Part shown: one piece after another, positions 29,306-37,159 of the stretch | Layout: every line of letters starts with the position of its first letter | Position numbering within the stretch: position 1 is the stretch's first letter | Position numbers and translations under genes: made by a program | Notes under the pieces: model-generated | Told to the model about the DNA's origin: nothing | Database searches by the model: none | What the model saw: the letters and a program-made list of their open reading frames with translations, nothing else | DNA from: an uncultured bacterium | GTDB taxonomy: Bacteria; Verrucomicrobiota; Kiritimatiellia; RFP12; UBA1067 | Length of the DNA stretch: 38,035 bases | Direction: 5' to 3' | Assembly: GCA_902799955.1 (NCBI GenBank) | Contig: CADCCQ010000021.1 | Coordinates: 1-38,035, forward strand

Positions 29306-30013
29306 CTATGAGTTGCTTTGGCTCTGTGGCGTATTCCGCGCGAGGTTCTTTGTCGCGGAAGCGGATGCCGCGGGAAAGCCGTTGTAGGTCTTCGTCATAG
29401 ACGGGCCGCTCGTCACATCCCAGGTTGAGTTGTTCGGGACGGAAATGCCGCTACCGGCAACATCGAGGGACGTTTCGGCGCGCCCGTTCGTGAAGGCATA
29501 GCCCTTGAGCGAAACCGCGCCCGTCGATGCGTTCACATTCCATAGCGGAGAGAACTGGCACGAGTAGGTGAGGCTTGAAGACTGGATGTAGCCGTGCGGG
29601 TCTGGCGTGAATGCATCAGCCACGTTCTGCGCCTTTTTCTTGCCCTCGACGGCGGACAACGAGGCGGTGTAGGTCGCGCCCGCGTCGCATCCCGTTATGC
29701 CGGAGTACCAGCGCAAATTGATTTTCGGAAAATCGCCCTGCGCCGTGCTGATGCCGACGGATTCGATTCCGCCGCTTCCGCCGAGAACCACGGTTGATGG
29801 AACTGCCGCAGTCGAGCAGTCCACTACAAGCGTCGCCTCGCAGACGGTGATTCCGGCATCTGCGCCGAAACGGGCGGTTTCAACCACGTCCCCCCACTCA
29901 TCGTTGAGCTCTGCCGTGTCGCCGACATACGGCTCCTCTGAATACGATTCGATTGTCAGCCCCGAGCTTGCGAAGGCGCCCGGGAGCGTTACTGAACCAA
30001 CGCCAATGCCCAT
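29306..30013 (-). CDS. putative major tail tube protein
   Basis: A 235-residue Ser/Thr/Gly-rich beta protein (MGIGVGSVTLPGAFASSGLT; GSGISVPNNSTWDVTSG near the end). It is the best candidate for the tube subunit because it lies two genes before the tape measure and has the composition of tail tube proteins with an added C-terminal Ig-like tail. Not proven by a motif. Confidence 0.6.
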   Translation of the reverse strand: MGIGVGSVTLPGAFASSGLTIESYSEEPYVGDTAELNDEWGDVVETARFGADAGITVCEATLVVDCSTAAVPSTVVLGGSGGIESVGISTAQGDFPKINLRWYSGITGCDAGATYTASLSAVEGKKKAQNVADAFTPDPHGYIQSSSLTYSCQFSPLWNVNASTGAVSLKGYAFTNGRAETSLDVAGSGISVPNNSTWDVTSGPSMTKTYNGFPAASASATKNLARNTPQSQSNS

Positions 30014-30015
30014 GT

Positions 30016-30249
30016 TTACTTATCCTCCAATGGTCTCTTGCGGTAGTCGCCGCAGAGCATTCGGCATGAGGTCGCCTTGATGCGTCCGCGAAGCGAACAG
30101 TCAACGTATGCCAGCGTGTAAACGCAACCGCACGGGCAGTCGTAGTCCTCCCAAGAGAGGCCGTTTCGGTGAACGCAGTCGGTCATGCCCTCGAACTTCA
30201 CTTTCACGCGCGGCTTTGGCGCGGCGGTCTTTCCATCTTCGCCTGTCAT
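30016..30249 (-). CDS. Cys-rich small protein
   Basis: A 77-residue protein with eight Cys (MTDCVHRNGLSW, DYDCPCGCVYTLAYVDC, then SCRMLCGDY), likely to bind one or two zinc ions or form disulfides. Its ATG overlaps the preceding stop (ATGA). It may stabilise the tail tip, or be regulatory; unknown. Confidence 0.68.
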   Translation of the reverse strand: MTGEDGKTAAPKPRVKVKFEGMTDCVHRNGLSWEDYDCPCGCVYTLAYVDCSLRGRIKATSCRMLCGDYRKRPLEDK

Positions 30250-30902
30250 AGCGCTTCCGCTCCCGTGAATGTGCGCGTGAACTCGGCGGAACGGTAATGG
30301 ATGTCTTGAATCTGCTCGTCTGTGACGCCGCCAGTCTGCACCCACCCTTCGGCGGGAGGAATCGGGACGGCGTTTGTGGTTTCGCCTGTGACAGTTTCAA
30401 TGCCGCCGTAGAGTTCGCAAGCAACGACCTCGTTCTCTTCGTCCGTCAAAACTGCCTGTTCCGCCTCAAGCGCGTATGTCGAGGAACGCCCTCCATCGCC
30501 GCACCATGAAGGAACGACGCCGAAGCCGGAGGGGAACGCGAGGGAAGGCGTGAATGTCAGCCCGTCACCTGTTGCCCAATGCTCCGCGTCGCCGTGTCGG
30601 TGTCCCACAACCGTCACAACGGGCCACGCCTCGCATGAATGCTCGACGCGCACAGATTGGATGCGCCAGCCGTTGATTGTCGCGCCGACCGCAGGGGTTG
30701 TGAACGTCGTTCCAGCGGCCTTGTGGATGTGATAGACTTCCGTCCTCGCGGTTCTCGGCTGATAGGCGGAGGTCGCGCAGGGCGCGAAGCCACCCATGCC
30801 GTCCGGCGACACGAAGCGCACCTTTGAAAGCTGTTCGTTCGCAGACTGTATCTCGCCCTCGTCGTAGTCGAAGCGGGAAACTGGATTGAAGAATGTCGCC
30901 AT
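30246..30902 (-). CDS. tail-region protein, unknown
   Basis: A 218-residue beta-rich protein with YHIHKAAGTTFTTPAVGA and a Trp/Gly-rich middle (WATGDGLTFTPSLAFPSGFG). It follows the tail-completion candidate. It may be a tail tube or a tail-tip component. No family recognised. Confidence 0.65.
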   Translation of the reverse strand: MATFFNPVSRFDYDEGEIQSANEQLSKVRFVSPDGMGGFAPCATSAYQPRTARTEVYHIHKAAGTTFTTPAVGATINGWRIQSVRVEHSCEAWPVVTVVGHRHGDAEHWATGDGLTFTPSLAFPSGFGVVPSWCGDGGRSSTYALEAEQAVLTDEENEVVACELYGGIETVTGETTNAVPIPPAEGWVQTGGVTDEQIQDIHYRSAEFTRTFTGAEAL

Positions 30903-30908
30903 GACCGC

Positions 30909-31370
30909 CTATTCCTCCGCCGTCTCTTCGGTTTTCCCGCCCGTGATGACAACCGCTTGCGAGTCGATTTGGCACGTCCACACTACGCGGGGGCGCGGTT
31001 CGCCTTGGAATTGTTGCTCTTCGGCCGTGATTAGGCCCACGGACGAGATTCTGAGCAATTCCACGTTCTCGGTGAGGTCGCGGCGGGGGAGGGCGTTCAC
31101 AACGCGCGCGACGAAGTCCCATACAGCCTCCCGCGTCAGCGCGCTCACGTACACGCGCGCCGACATCGGGAACGTCGGCATCGAATGGGACGAGAGGAAG
31201 CTGGTGTCGTTCGAGTTGCTTCCCGTGAACTCGAAGCTCATGCAGGAAGGGTAGGGGAGTTGCGGCCCGATAAAGGCCGTGCGCCCGAACGTGTGTCCTG
31301 TCGCCTCCGCGATGTACACGCAACAGTCGATTTCCGCCTTGGAAAAACAGTTGAGGATGGTTTCAGCCAT
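30909..31370 (-). CDS. putative tail completion protein
   Basis: A 153-residue protein with the layout of small neck or tail-terminator proteins: EAVWDFVARVVNALPRRDLT in the middle followed by strands (VELLRISSVGLITAEEQQF). It overlaps the upstream gp10-like gene by eight bases. Position between neck and tube genes supports this. Not proven. Confidence 0.6.
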   Translation of the reverse strand: MAETILNCFSKAEIDCCVYIAEATGHTFGRTAFIGPQLPYPSCMSFEFTGSNSNDTSFLSSHSMPTFPMSARVYVSALTREAVWDFVARVVNALPRRDLTENVELLRISSVGLITAEEQQFQGEPRPRVVWTCQIDSQAVVITGGKTEETAEE

Positions 31371-31869
31371 TGTTGAGGTTCCTTGCCGCCTTTGCTATTT
31401 CAACGTCGAGGTTGTGGAGAATCGTCCGGTTTGAGTCTCGCACGGCGCGAGAGATGAACTTTTCATCGGCCTGCGGTCCTTTTGCCACGGTGCCGAGGCC
31501 GCGCTTGAACCACTTGACGCCCTTCTGGTCATGGATGTACTTGGCGTATGCCTGCGCCTTTGCGCCCTGCGGAATGAACACGGAGAAGCCGTTTCCGTCC
31601 GCTTTCGCGTCGATTGAGCGCATGAGGTCGCCGGGGCGCTTGCGATGGAAGCCCTTTCTGTGCTTCTGCCGCCTCTTGCCTTCGGCCTTACGCGCGGCGT
31701 TGACCTGCGCTTGGGTGGGGGATATGGGGCAGTAGAGCTTCGCGGTTTTCTTCACGGCCTTTGCGGACGCGATGTTGGCGCGCCGAACTGCGGCCTTGAC
31801 CTCGGCGCTTGCGCGCTCTAGGAAGCCCTTTGCAACGGTCACATCCCTGCCTATGACGATTTCCACCAT
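31363..31869 (-). CDS. HK97 gp10-like neck protein
   Basis: A 168-residue protein with features of the gp10 neck family: an N-terminal helix (KGFLERASAEVKAAVRRANI), an Ala/Lys helix AKAVKKTAKLYCPISP, then a basic region, GDLMRSIDAKADGNGFSVFI, and AQAYAKYIHDQKG. The proline-led P-GDLMRSI and A-YAKYIH elements are the usual markers. Such proteins seal the head-tail joint. It is the first tail gene after terminase. Confidence 0.75.
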   Translation of the reverse strand: MVEIVIGRDVTVAKGFLERASAEVKAAVRRANIASAKAVKKTAKLYCPISPTQAQVNAARKAEGKRRQKHRKGFHRKRPGDLMRSIDAKADGNGFSVFIPQGAKAQAYAKYIHDQKGVKWFKRGLGTVAKGPQADEKFISRAVRDSNRTILHNLDVEIAKAARNLNNG

Positions 31870-31976
31870 GACGCTAAAGCCGCCGCGACGAGGAGGGGTC
31901 CTGGTTCCTCCTTCGCCGCGGCGTCGATTTCAGGTCCTTTCCAACTCTCAACAGGCCGCATTGTCAACCCGACGCC

Positions 31977-33446
31977 TTAGACGAGCGCGCCGACATAGGA
32001 CTTGTCGGAAGCGTGAAACATTACGCCCGTGGCGTCGCAACCGTCATCGTGCGCGCCTGCGGGGAAATCGTTGAACTGCGTCCGCCACACGTCGAGCCAT
32101 TCCTTGCAGCCCTCGTAGAGAATGTGGATGTCGCCGTTCTCGAAGATGGCCTCTAGGGGCGCAAGTTTTGCGGCCTTGTCGCCTGTGAGGTGGGATGCCT
32201 TGATTAGCCGGTTTGGCAGGGCGCGGCGCAGGGTGTTGTAGGCGTCCTTGTACGCGCCGAAAGCCTCGACATACTGAACCACCGTCGGGCCATCCGTCAT
32301 TGCCGTGGCGCGTATCATGGCATCGCGGGCGGGGGCCTCGGCCTGTATGGCCTTCATGTCAGATATCCAGAGCGACTTGCGTATGACGCCGTTGCCGAGG
32401 TTCAGCTTTGTCACGCAACCTTTGACGCCCCACGTCCAGTCTGGATCGTCTTTGTCGCGCTCCTTCGTCGAGGAGGCCAAGTCCCAGCCTCGAATCTCGC
32501 GCGTCTTGGGCCAGCCTTCGCGGGTGTAGTGAATGACAACCTTGGACGTGTCGAAGCGGTTGCCGCCCTCGACAATTGGGTTGCAGTCTAGGAGCGCGTG
32601 CGCCTGTACGCCGAGGACGGTTCTCTGGGCGTCGTACCACTCGCACGGGAACATTTCGGGAAACAGGTAGTCCCACCCGCCATCTCCCGGCTGATGCGCG
32701 GGGAAAGTCAACTGCTCGAACTGCGGGAAGGTCGGGTCCTCGGCCATGTACTTGAGAATGCGGCCGCGTATATCGTCCACGTGCCACGGGGTGGCGGTGA
32801 CGATGACGATTGAGGCGGGGGCGTTCTGGCGCGTGAGGAGGTCGTTTCTAAAGGCGTCCCACGTGCGCTGTCGGTACACGTCGCTTACCGCTTCCGCGCG
32901 GCTCTTGCAGTAATCGTCTAGGACGATGAGGTTGCCGCCCTTGCCGGTGATTGCGCCGCCGAGGCCGACCGCCGTTATCTTGCAGAACGAGTCTTTGATG
33001 CGCCAGTTGGAGGACGTTCCTTCTGGAATGCACTTCGGGAACAGCTCTGCGTACCGTTCGCCCATCATGTTTCGTTGCGTGAGGCGCGAGAAGTCCTCAA
33101 CGAGCGACGCGCCGTAGCCGCTCATGATGACTGAGGGCTGAAGGTCGAAGCAACGTCCAAGGAAATAGGCTGGGAGCGCCACGGAACAGATTTCGCTCTT
33201 GCCATGCCGGAATGGGACTGCGATTAGGAGGAACGTGCTCCTCCCTTCGCGCCAGTCCTCTATCGCGCGGGTGAGGCGGTCACAGATGGCGCGCGTGTGT
33301 CGGCCCACGACGAACGGGGTCGGCTTCTCCCAAGTCCAGAGCATGAAACTAAGGAGGTCGCTCCTCGCGTACCTCCGCGCAAGTTCGCGCTTGAGTTCTT
33401 CATCCGTCTGCGGCCGTTTCACCTTTTTCCAAGCTGGCTTTCGCAT
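31977..33446 (-). CDS. terL: terminase large subunit
   Basis: A 489-residue terminase large subunit. The ATPase has Walker A VPFRHGKS (77-84), Walker B LIVLDD (173-178) and the VTATPWH coupling motif (about 216-222). The nuclease has GWDLAS (about 320-325) and the C-terminal DFPAGAHDDGCDA (about 461-473) with metal-binding Asp residues. It drives DNA into the prohead with the portal. ATG 33446 follows GAAAGGCAGA; an in-frame TTG 27 bases earlier overlaps terS more and lacks a ribosome site. Its stop is followed by a 107-base gap before the neck gene. Confidence 0.95.
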   Translation of the reverse strand: MRKPAWKKVKRPQTDEELKRELARRYARSDLLSFMLWTWEKPTPFVVGRHTRAICDRLTRAIEDWREGRSTFLLIAVPFRHGKSEICSVALPAYFLGRCFDLQPSVIMSGYGASLVEDFSRLTQRNMMGERYAELFPKCIPEGTSSNWRIKDSFCKITAVGLGGAITGKGGNLIVLDDYCKSRAEAVSDVYRQRTWDAFRNDLLTRQNAPASIVIVTATPWHVDDIRGRILKYMAEDPTFPQFEQLTFPAHQPGDGGWDYLFPEMFPCEWYDAQRTVLGVQAHALLDCNPIVEGGNRFDTSKVVIHYTREGWPKTREIRGWDLASSTKERDKDDPDWTWGVKGCVTKLNLGNGVIRKSLWISDMKAIQAEAPARDAMIRATAMTDGPTVVQYVEAFGAYKDAYNTLRRALPNRLIKASHLTGDKAAKLAPLEAIFENGDIHILYEGCKEWLDVWRTQFNDFPAGAHDDGCDATGVMFHASDKSYVGALV

Positions 33447-33810
33447 TCTGCCTTTCGCGGATGATTTGTTCAAGCTCTTCGGTCGGTATGTCTGCGCTCG
33501 GTGAGGTGCGCACGTTCACGTCCGTTTGTTCGCCGTAGCCGCGCTTCTTGCCCCACGGGCTGACTTGCAAGGTGAAGCGGACGGCCCAAGGCTCCCCCTG
33601 CGCGGTGGCTTTGAGGAGCGCCGACTCGGCTATGTCCACACGATGCTCGTACTCGGAGTCAATGACCTCCTGTAGCATCGGGGACCGCTTGATGCGCTGG
33701 TTCAGCTGGCTCCTAGAGAAGCCAAGCCTCTTCGCCGCCGCCGACTGGACCCCGCCCGACTTGCGCAGGGCCTCCGCTATCTGTTCGTCCTTGAGTCTTC
33801 TGCCGCCCAT
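33400..33810 (-). CDS. terS: terminase small subunit
   Basis: A 136-residue protein with an N-terminal HTH: EALRKSGGVQSAAAKRLGFSRSQLNQRIKR, then a helical middle and a GKKRGYGEQTDV linker. This is the arrangement of terminase small subunits, which bind the packaging site. The coding end overlaps the terL start by 47 bases. The start overlaps the end of the gene at 33713-34339 by 98 bases, which is unusual. Confidence 0.88.
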   Translation of the reverse strand: MGGRRLKDEQIAEALRKSGGVQSAAAKRLGFSRSQLNQRIKRSPMLQEVIDSEYEHRVDIAESALLKATAQGEPWAVRFTLQVSPWGKKRGYGEQTDVNVRTSPSADIPTEELEQIIRERQNAKASLEKGETAADG

Positions 33811-34339
33811 TATGCGTTTTCTTTCTCTGTTCCTGCTCTATACGCGCCCGCGCGTGTAGGGACGGGTTGTTTTTGTTGCTGAAAATCACGGCGTCGAGTT
33901 CCGGGTGCTGTGCGACGATATCCCTCCACCACTTAGACGCCCACGCTCTCGTCTTTGGGTCGGCGCCCTGCGTGACGCGGGCGACGTCTGCTAGGGATGC
34001 CGACAAAATGTTGAATATAAACAACATATCGTTTGTCTTGAGGTCGCGGAGGTATTGAAGGAGCCGCACTCCGCCCAGAATCATAGCCTCCCGGATGGTC
34101 TGGTCTGACGGGTCGATGGTTCCGTGAGCGTCGGCGTTCTGCTCCCGCAGGTACTGTTCCGTTGCGGCGCGGACGGTTGCAGCCGTTTGCGCGCCCATTC
34201 CGGCGTCAAACGAGACGATTGTCCGGCCTTTATTCGTGAGATTGTCGATATTCGCGTTAGCCGCGCAGTCGAGGCAGGCTTTCAGCTTGGCATCGCTAGG
34301 CGGCTTGCCATCCCAATGGCAAGTGTGGCATTCCGGCAT
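33713..34339 (-). CDS. unknown protein with N-terminal zinc finger-like Cys/His
   Basis: A 208-residue protein with CHTCHWDGKPPSDAKLKACLDC at the start (a C-x2-C ... C-x2-C pattern), a helical middle with LLQYLRDLKTNDMLFIFNIL, and a Gly-rich tail ending VGGGEEAWLL that lies within the terS frame overlap. ATG 34339 follows AAGGAGCGGTCTCCACA. It sits between the replication and packaging genes and may be a regulator. Not recognised. Confidence 0.75.
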   Translation of the reverse strand: MPECHTCHWDGKPPSDAKLKACLDCAANANIDNLTNKGRTIVSFDAGMGAQTAATVRAATEQYLREQNADAHGTIDPSDQTIREAMILGGVRLLQYLRDLKTNDMLFIFNILSASLADVARVTQGADPKTRAWASKWWRDIVAQHPELDAVIFSNKNNPSLHARARIEQEQRKKTHNGRQKTQGRTDSGGPAQVGRGPVGGGEEAWLL

Positions 34340-34379
34340 TGTGGAGACCGCTCCTTTCTGTTGCGTTTTGCGTCCTCGC

Positions 34380-34637
34380 TTATGCCGGGGCGTCAACGGG
34401 CTTCTGCCTTGCGACGAGATAGTTTTCGATGTCATGGAGATAGTTAGAGACGCGCACGGCGTCGGCGGCGTCCTCCACAAAGATTGTTTCGCCGCTCCAT
34501 CGCTTGCCCTTGCGTTCCGCGACGATGGCTAGGAAGGACCTGCCCTTGAACGCGCCGTACTTCTTCTCCATAGCGGCGAGCTTTCTTTTGAGAAAGGCGT
34601 TTTCGTTCTCAAGTTGGCGGATTTCCGTGTTAGTCAT
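34380..34637 (-). CDS. small coiled-coil protein
   Basis: An 85-residue protein with an N-terminal coiled coil (RQLENENAFLKRKLAAMEKK) and a second part with SFLAIVAERKGKRWSG. Its ATG overlaps the helicase loader stop. It could assist the loader or be a regulator; unknown. Confidence 0.72.
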   Translation of the reverse strand: MTNTEIRQLENENAFLKRKLAAMEKKYGAFKGRSFLAIVAERKGKRWSGETIFVEDAADAVRVSNYLHDIENYLVARQKPVDAPA

Positions 34638-35236
34638 AGAAGGGTTGCCTCTTTCCTTGGCGCGCCCACGACGATGGGCCTCCGCTTGTCATCGCCAATC
34701 ATGGGGCATACCACGAAAAGCTCGTAGATACGGGACACGATGCGCTGGCCGAACCGTGCGGAGAGGTCTTCGGCTGAAAGGTTGGTTGTGACGATGGACG
34801 GGTACTTGCATACGCGGCCCCGCTTCTGCGTCTGGGAATAGTACCAGCACAGGAAGTCTGCGACGGGGTTGTACAGGACGCCGTACTCGTTGGAGGGGCG
34901 TTCTGCGCCGAGGTCATCCAACACGAAGCCGCGCTCGTAGATTTGGCCGACGGTGTAGTGGTCTTTGACATCGAGCCATCCTACGTTAACGGGGTTGGCG
35001 CAGTCGATGAAGTCGAGCGCGAACCTTCGGCTACGGGAGAGGATGCGGGCGGCGAAGGTCTTGCCGCAACCGCACTTTCCTTGCAGGAGGAGGTCGCGCA
35101 TGGGATTGGCGGCTAGGGCCGTCGCGTAGGCTTCGCACACGCGGTCGAAGTCTTCGCCTGCGACGGATGGGAGAAAGCCACCCGCCGTGAGGCGGGAGGC
35201 GACGTTATCGCGGACTTTCTCAGAATAGGCTGGCAT
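34634..35236 (-). CDS. DnaC-type helicase loader ATPase
   Basis: A 200-residue AAA+ protein of the DnaC/DnaA-like loader type. Walker A is GKCGCGKT (53-60), Walker B FVLDDLG (104-110), sensor I VTTNLS (149-153) and the arginine finger region FGQRIVSRIYE (about 162-172). It would load the host replicative helicase on phage DNA. No phage helicase is visible. It overlaps the preceding organizer-like gene by 17 bases. Start ATG agrees with a GAAAGGAAGCG ribosome site. Confidence 0.9.
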   Translation of the reverse strand: MPAYSEKVRDNVASRLTAGGFLPSVAGEDFDRVCEAYATALAANPMRDLLLQGKCGCGKTFAARILSRSRRFALDFIDCANPVNVGWLDVKDHYTVGQIYERGFVLDDLGAERPSNEYGVLYNPVADFLCWYYSQTQKRGRVCKYPSIVTTNLSAEDLSARFGQRIVSRIYELFVVCPMIGDDKRRPIVVGAPRKEATLL

Positions 35237-35735
35237 TGCGCTTCCTTTCCTCTTCGGTCGGCGGGAGGTAGTTGTCTGGACGGCGAGTTGCGGGCTGGGG
35301 GCGCGTGGGCTTGGGTTGCGCCGAGTACTGCGGAATGTTCCGTATCCAAGTGGCGGCGGAACAATGCCAGTTCTTCATCTTCCCCCACTTTTTACCGATT
35401 ATCCAACCTCTTGCCTCCCAGTAGTTCCAAAAGGCTTCGCCTTCGCTTTCCGGGACGCTTTTAGTCTTGAAATACGCCTTGACGGCCTCAATGTCGGGAG
35501 GTATGAAAGTGCCGTCCGCAGAAGCGGTTTGCACTCCCCCCTTAACCCCCCTCCACGCACTCTCATTAGTATTCTCTATATTCTTATTAGAACTAGGATT
35601 ACTTAGTTCACTTGCCGCGTGTGCGCGCGCCTGTGCGTGAGAGCGGACGATTTCGGCCACAGCCTCGTCAGTCGAGTAGGTGTTGAGAATGACGGCCCAT
35701 TCGAGGTCGCTGAAAGTGAGTGTGTGCATCTCCAT
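35220..35735 (-). CDS. replisome-organizer-like protein
   Basis: A 171-residue protein. Its C-terminal half has EAFWNYWEARGWIIGKKWGKMKNWHCSAATWIRN, the W-x-x-G-W-x-x-GK-x-MKNW element typical of the C-terminal domain of phage replication initiators and helicase-loader partners. The N-terminus is a short helical domain; the middle is Asn/Ser-rich. It probably recognises the origin or brings the loader. ATG follows ACGGAGAATCCAC behind a hairpin. Confidence 0.78.
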   Translation of the reverse strand: MEMHTLTFSDLEWAVILNTYSTDEAVAEIVRSHAQARAHAASELSNPSSNKNIENTNESAWRGVKGGVQTASADGTFIPPDIEAVKAYFKTKSVPESEGEAFWNYWEARGWIIGKKWGKMKNWHCSAATWIRNIPQYSAQPKPTRPQPATRRPDNYLPPTEEERKRNASLF

Positions 35736-35759
35736 GTGGATTCTCCGTTCTGTTGTTTG

Positions 35760-35796
35760 GCCCGCGCCGGAGGTCTGCGTGAGACACGGCGCGGGC
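35760..35796 (-). other. 10-bp stem hairpin between two replication genes, no T tract
   Basis: GCCCGCGCCG (35760-35769) pairs perfectly with CGGCGCGGGC (35787-35796) around a 17-base loop. It is followed on the minus strand by CAAACAACAGAACGGAG, the ribosome-site leader of the organizer-like gene. The arrangement is the same as at the other hairpin boundaries. Confidence 0.6.
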
Positions 35797-35807
35797 TTGT
35801 GGACGGT

Positions 35808-36146
35808 TTACCACGGCAGGGGGTCATTGCCCTCGTCGAAGACGTCATGCTCGCGCTCGGCCTCTTCCGCCTCCTCGTCGGTGAGGAGTTCGGACTCGGC
35901 GCCGTTTTCGGCGGTTTCGGGCGTTGCTTCGGTTTCGGGCTCCGCATCGACGAACGTGGAATCGCCGCTAGGGGCGTTTTCCGGCGTTTTGAGAGGGGGG
36001 CTGGCCTTCTTGGGTGTCTTTCCCTTGCCCATCGCCTTGAACGCGCTCTGGGACGCCCTTTTGAAGGTTTCCTCGGCAGTCTCCTTTTTCGCGCCCTTGT
36101 CTTCCGGCTTCTCCTCCTCGCCGAACCAGTCTTTCGGCTTGCTCAT
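35808..36146 (-). CDS. acidic protein with SSB-like C-terminal tip
   Basis: A 112-residue protein starting MSKPKDWFGEEEKPEDKGAK at an ATGA overlap with the preceding gene. The middle is Lys/Pro-rich and the last 40 residues are strongly acidic, ending DEGNDPLPW. A run of acidic residues then an aromatic end is the style of the SSB interaction tip. The frame is open upstream, but the ATG at 36146 is the first with coupling. Unknown function, possibly a recombination partner. Confidence 0.7.
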   Translation of the reverse strand: MSKPKDWFGEEEKPEDKGAKKETAEETFKRASQSAFKAMGKGKTPKKASPPLKTPENAPSGDSTFVDAEPETEATPETAENGAESELLTDEEAEEAEREHDVFDEGNDPLPW

Positions 36147-36757
36147 GCCGTCTTTGATTTGCCCTCCGGCGTGATGGCCTCCCCGACGGACGCCTCGATG
36201 GTTTTCTTGCATTCCTCGATGGCCTCCTCTACGATGTCGCCCGGCACAACCGCGAGGATGCAGGCGCGAACGCGCCGCGCGCCATTGTTGGCGACCATCT
36301 CGTAGATGTCGCGCGGATCGGTAACGAGGTAGTCGCCCTTCTTCGTGTGGCGGATGTGGCTGACGAAAAACGTTTTCGTGACGCGCGTGTTCGTCTCGTA
36401 GTCAACCGCGAACGCCTCGCAGACGGAACCATTGTTCTTCTGCTCTATCTCGCGGACGCAGAACGCCATGTTGCCCCAATTCTGGGCGATTGCCTCCGCG
36501 AGGCGGATTGATGGCCCCGTGACCTCGGTTCCGCCGCGCGTGTAGGTGTAGATTGCGGCCTCGGCAAGACGGGTGCGGGAGCACGCCATCTTGATTTTGT
36601 CGAGGGCGAGGATGGTGTTTCTGGGAAACGCCTTGGCTATCTGCATTTGCGTGATGACCTCGGCGGCTTCACGGGACATTGAGATTGCCGCCGCCGCGTT
36701 CTGCGGCTGGAGGCTAGCGCCGCCCGTGAGCGCTACTGCGTTAGTGTTGTCTTGCAT
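36143..36757 (-). CDS. putative single-strand annealing or recombination protein
   Basis: A 204-residue protein with strongly conserved-looking blocks: AEVITQMQIAKAFPRNTILA (about 32-51), LAEAAIYTYTRGGTEVTGPSIRLAEAIAQNWGNM (about 63-97), FFVSHIRHTKKGDYLVTDPR and YEMVANNGARRVRACILAVVPGDIV. I recall this family from many phages, usually beside a YqaJ exonuclease, and it may be the annealing partner. I cannot assign it to a named class of annealing proteins from sequence alone. The ATG follows CAACAAGGAGTAATCCACC. Confidence 0.72.
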   Translation of the reverse strand: MQDNTNAVALTGGASLQPQNAAAAISMSREAAEVITQMQIAKAFPRNTILALDKIKMACSRTRLAEAAIYTYTRGGTEVTGPSIRLAEAIAQNWGNMAFCVREIEQKNNGSVCEAFAVDYETNTRVTKTFFVSHIRHTKKGDYLVTDPRDIYEMVANNGARRVRACILAVVPGDIVEEAIEECKKTIEASVGEAITPEGKSKTA

Positions 36758-36793
36758 GGTGGATTACTCCTTGTTGCTTGGTTGTGTGAAACA

Positions 36794-37159
36794 TCAGAAC
36801 GGCGGATAATCGCCTTCTGAAGAGGTTGTTTGAGGAACGGCCTCCTCTGCGGGAGGAGCGGATTCCTCCTCTTTCTTGGCTAGGGCGATTGCGCGCCCCG
36901 ACAGGTTCGTGTACGGCTTGCCCTTGAACTTGGACGGCTTCGATTCAATCTTGAACTCGACCACCACCACGTCTCCGGCCCGTATATTCTGGACAAGGTC
37001 GGCCCGGTCTCCCCACCAGTCAACCGCGACTTGTGCGGGATATTCGGCTTCGGCCTCCTCGAAAACAAGTGTGCGCTTGCGCGTCGGCGTATTGCCGAAG
37101 GTTATGGTCTCTTCGGCCATTACGGTCACGACACGCGCGTTGAGTTTGTGGATAATCAT
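36794..37159 (-). CDS. DUF3127-like ssDNA-binding candidate with SSB-like tip
   Basis: A 121-residue protein with an OB-fold pattern: VVTVMAEETITFGNTPTRKR, then YPAQVAVDWWGDRADLVQNI, GDVVVVEFKIESKPSKFKGK and YTNLSGRAIALAKK. DUF3127-type proteins resemble this. The end SEGDYPPF is like the SSB C-terminal tip. I suggest a phage single-strand-binding protein. Its ATG overlaps the RusA stop. The open frame extends upstream to 37771 but overlaps RusA fully and is discarded. Confidence 0.75.
   Translation of the reverse strand: MIIHKLNARVVTVMAEETITFGNTPTRKRTLVFEEAEAEYPAQVAVDWWGDRADLVQNIRAGDVVVVEFKIESKPSKFKGKPYTNLSGRAIALAKKEEESAPPAEEAVPQTTSSEGDYPPF

Noticed and set aside
31851..31961. 36-codon minus-strand frame between terL and the neck gene
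   Set aside because: No ribosome site and an ordinary composition; it could serve translation coupling, but the support is too thin to list as a gene.
33713..34480. Upstream extension of the zinc-finger-like gene
   Set aside because: The extra 47 codons overlap the small coiled-coil gene and precede the good ribosome site at ATG 34339.
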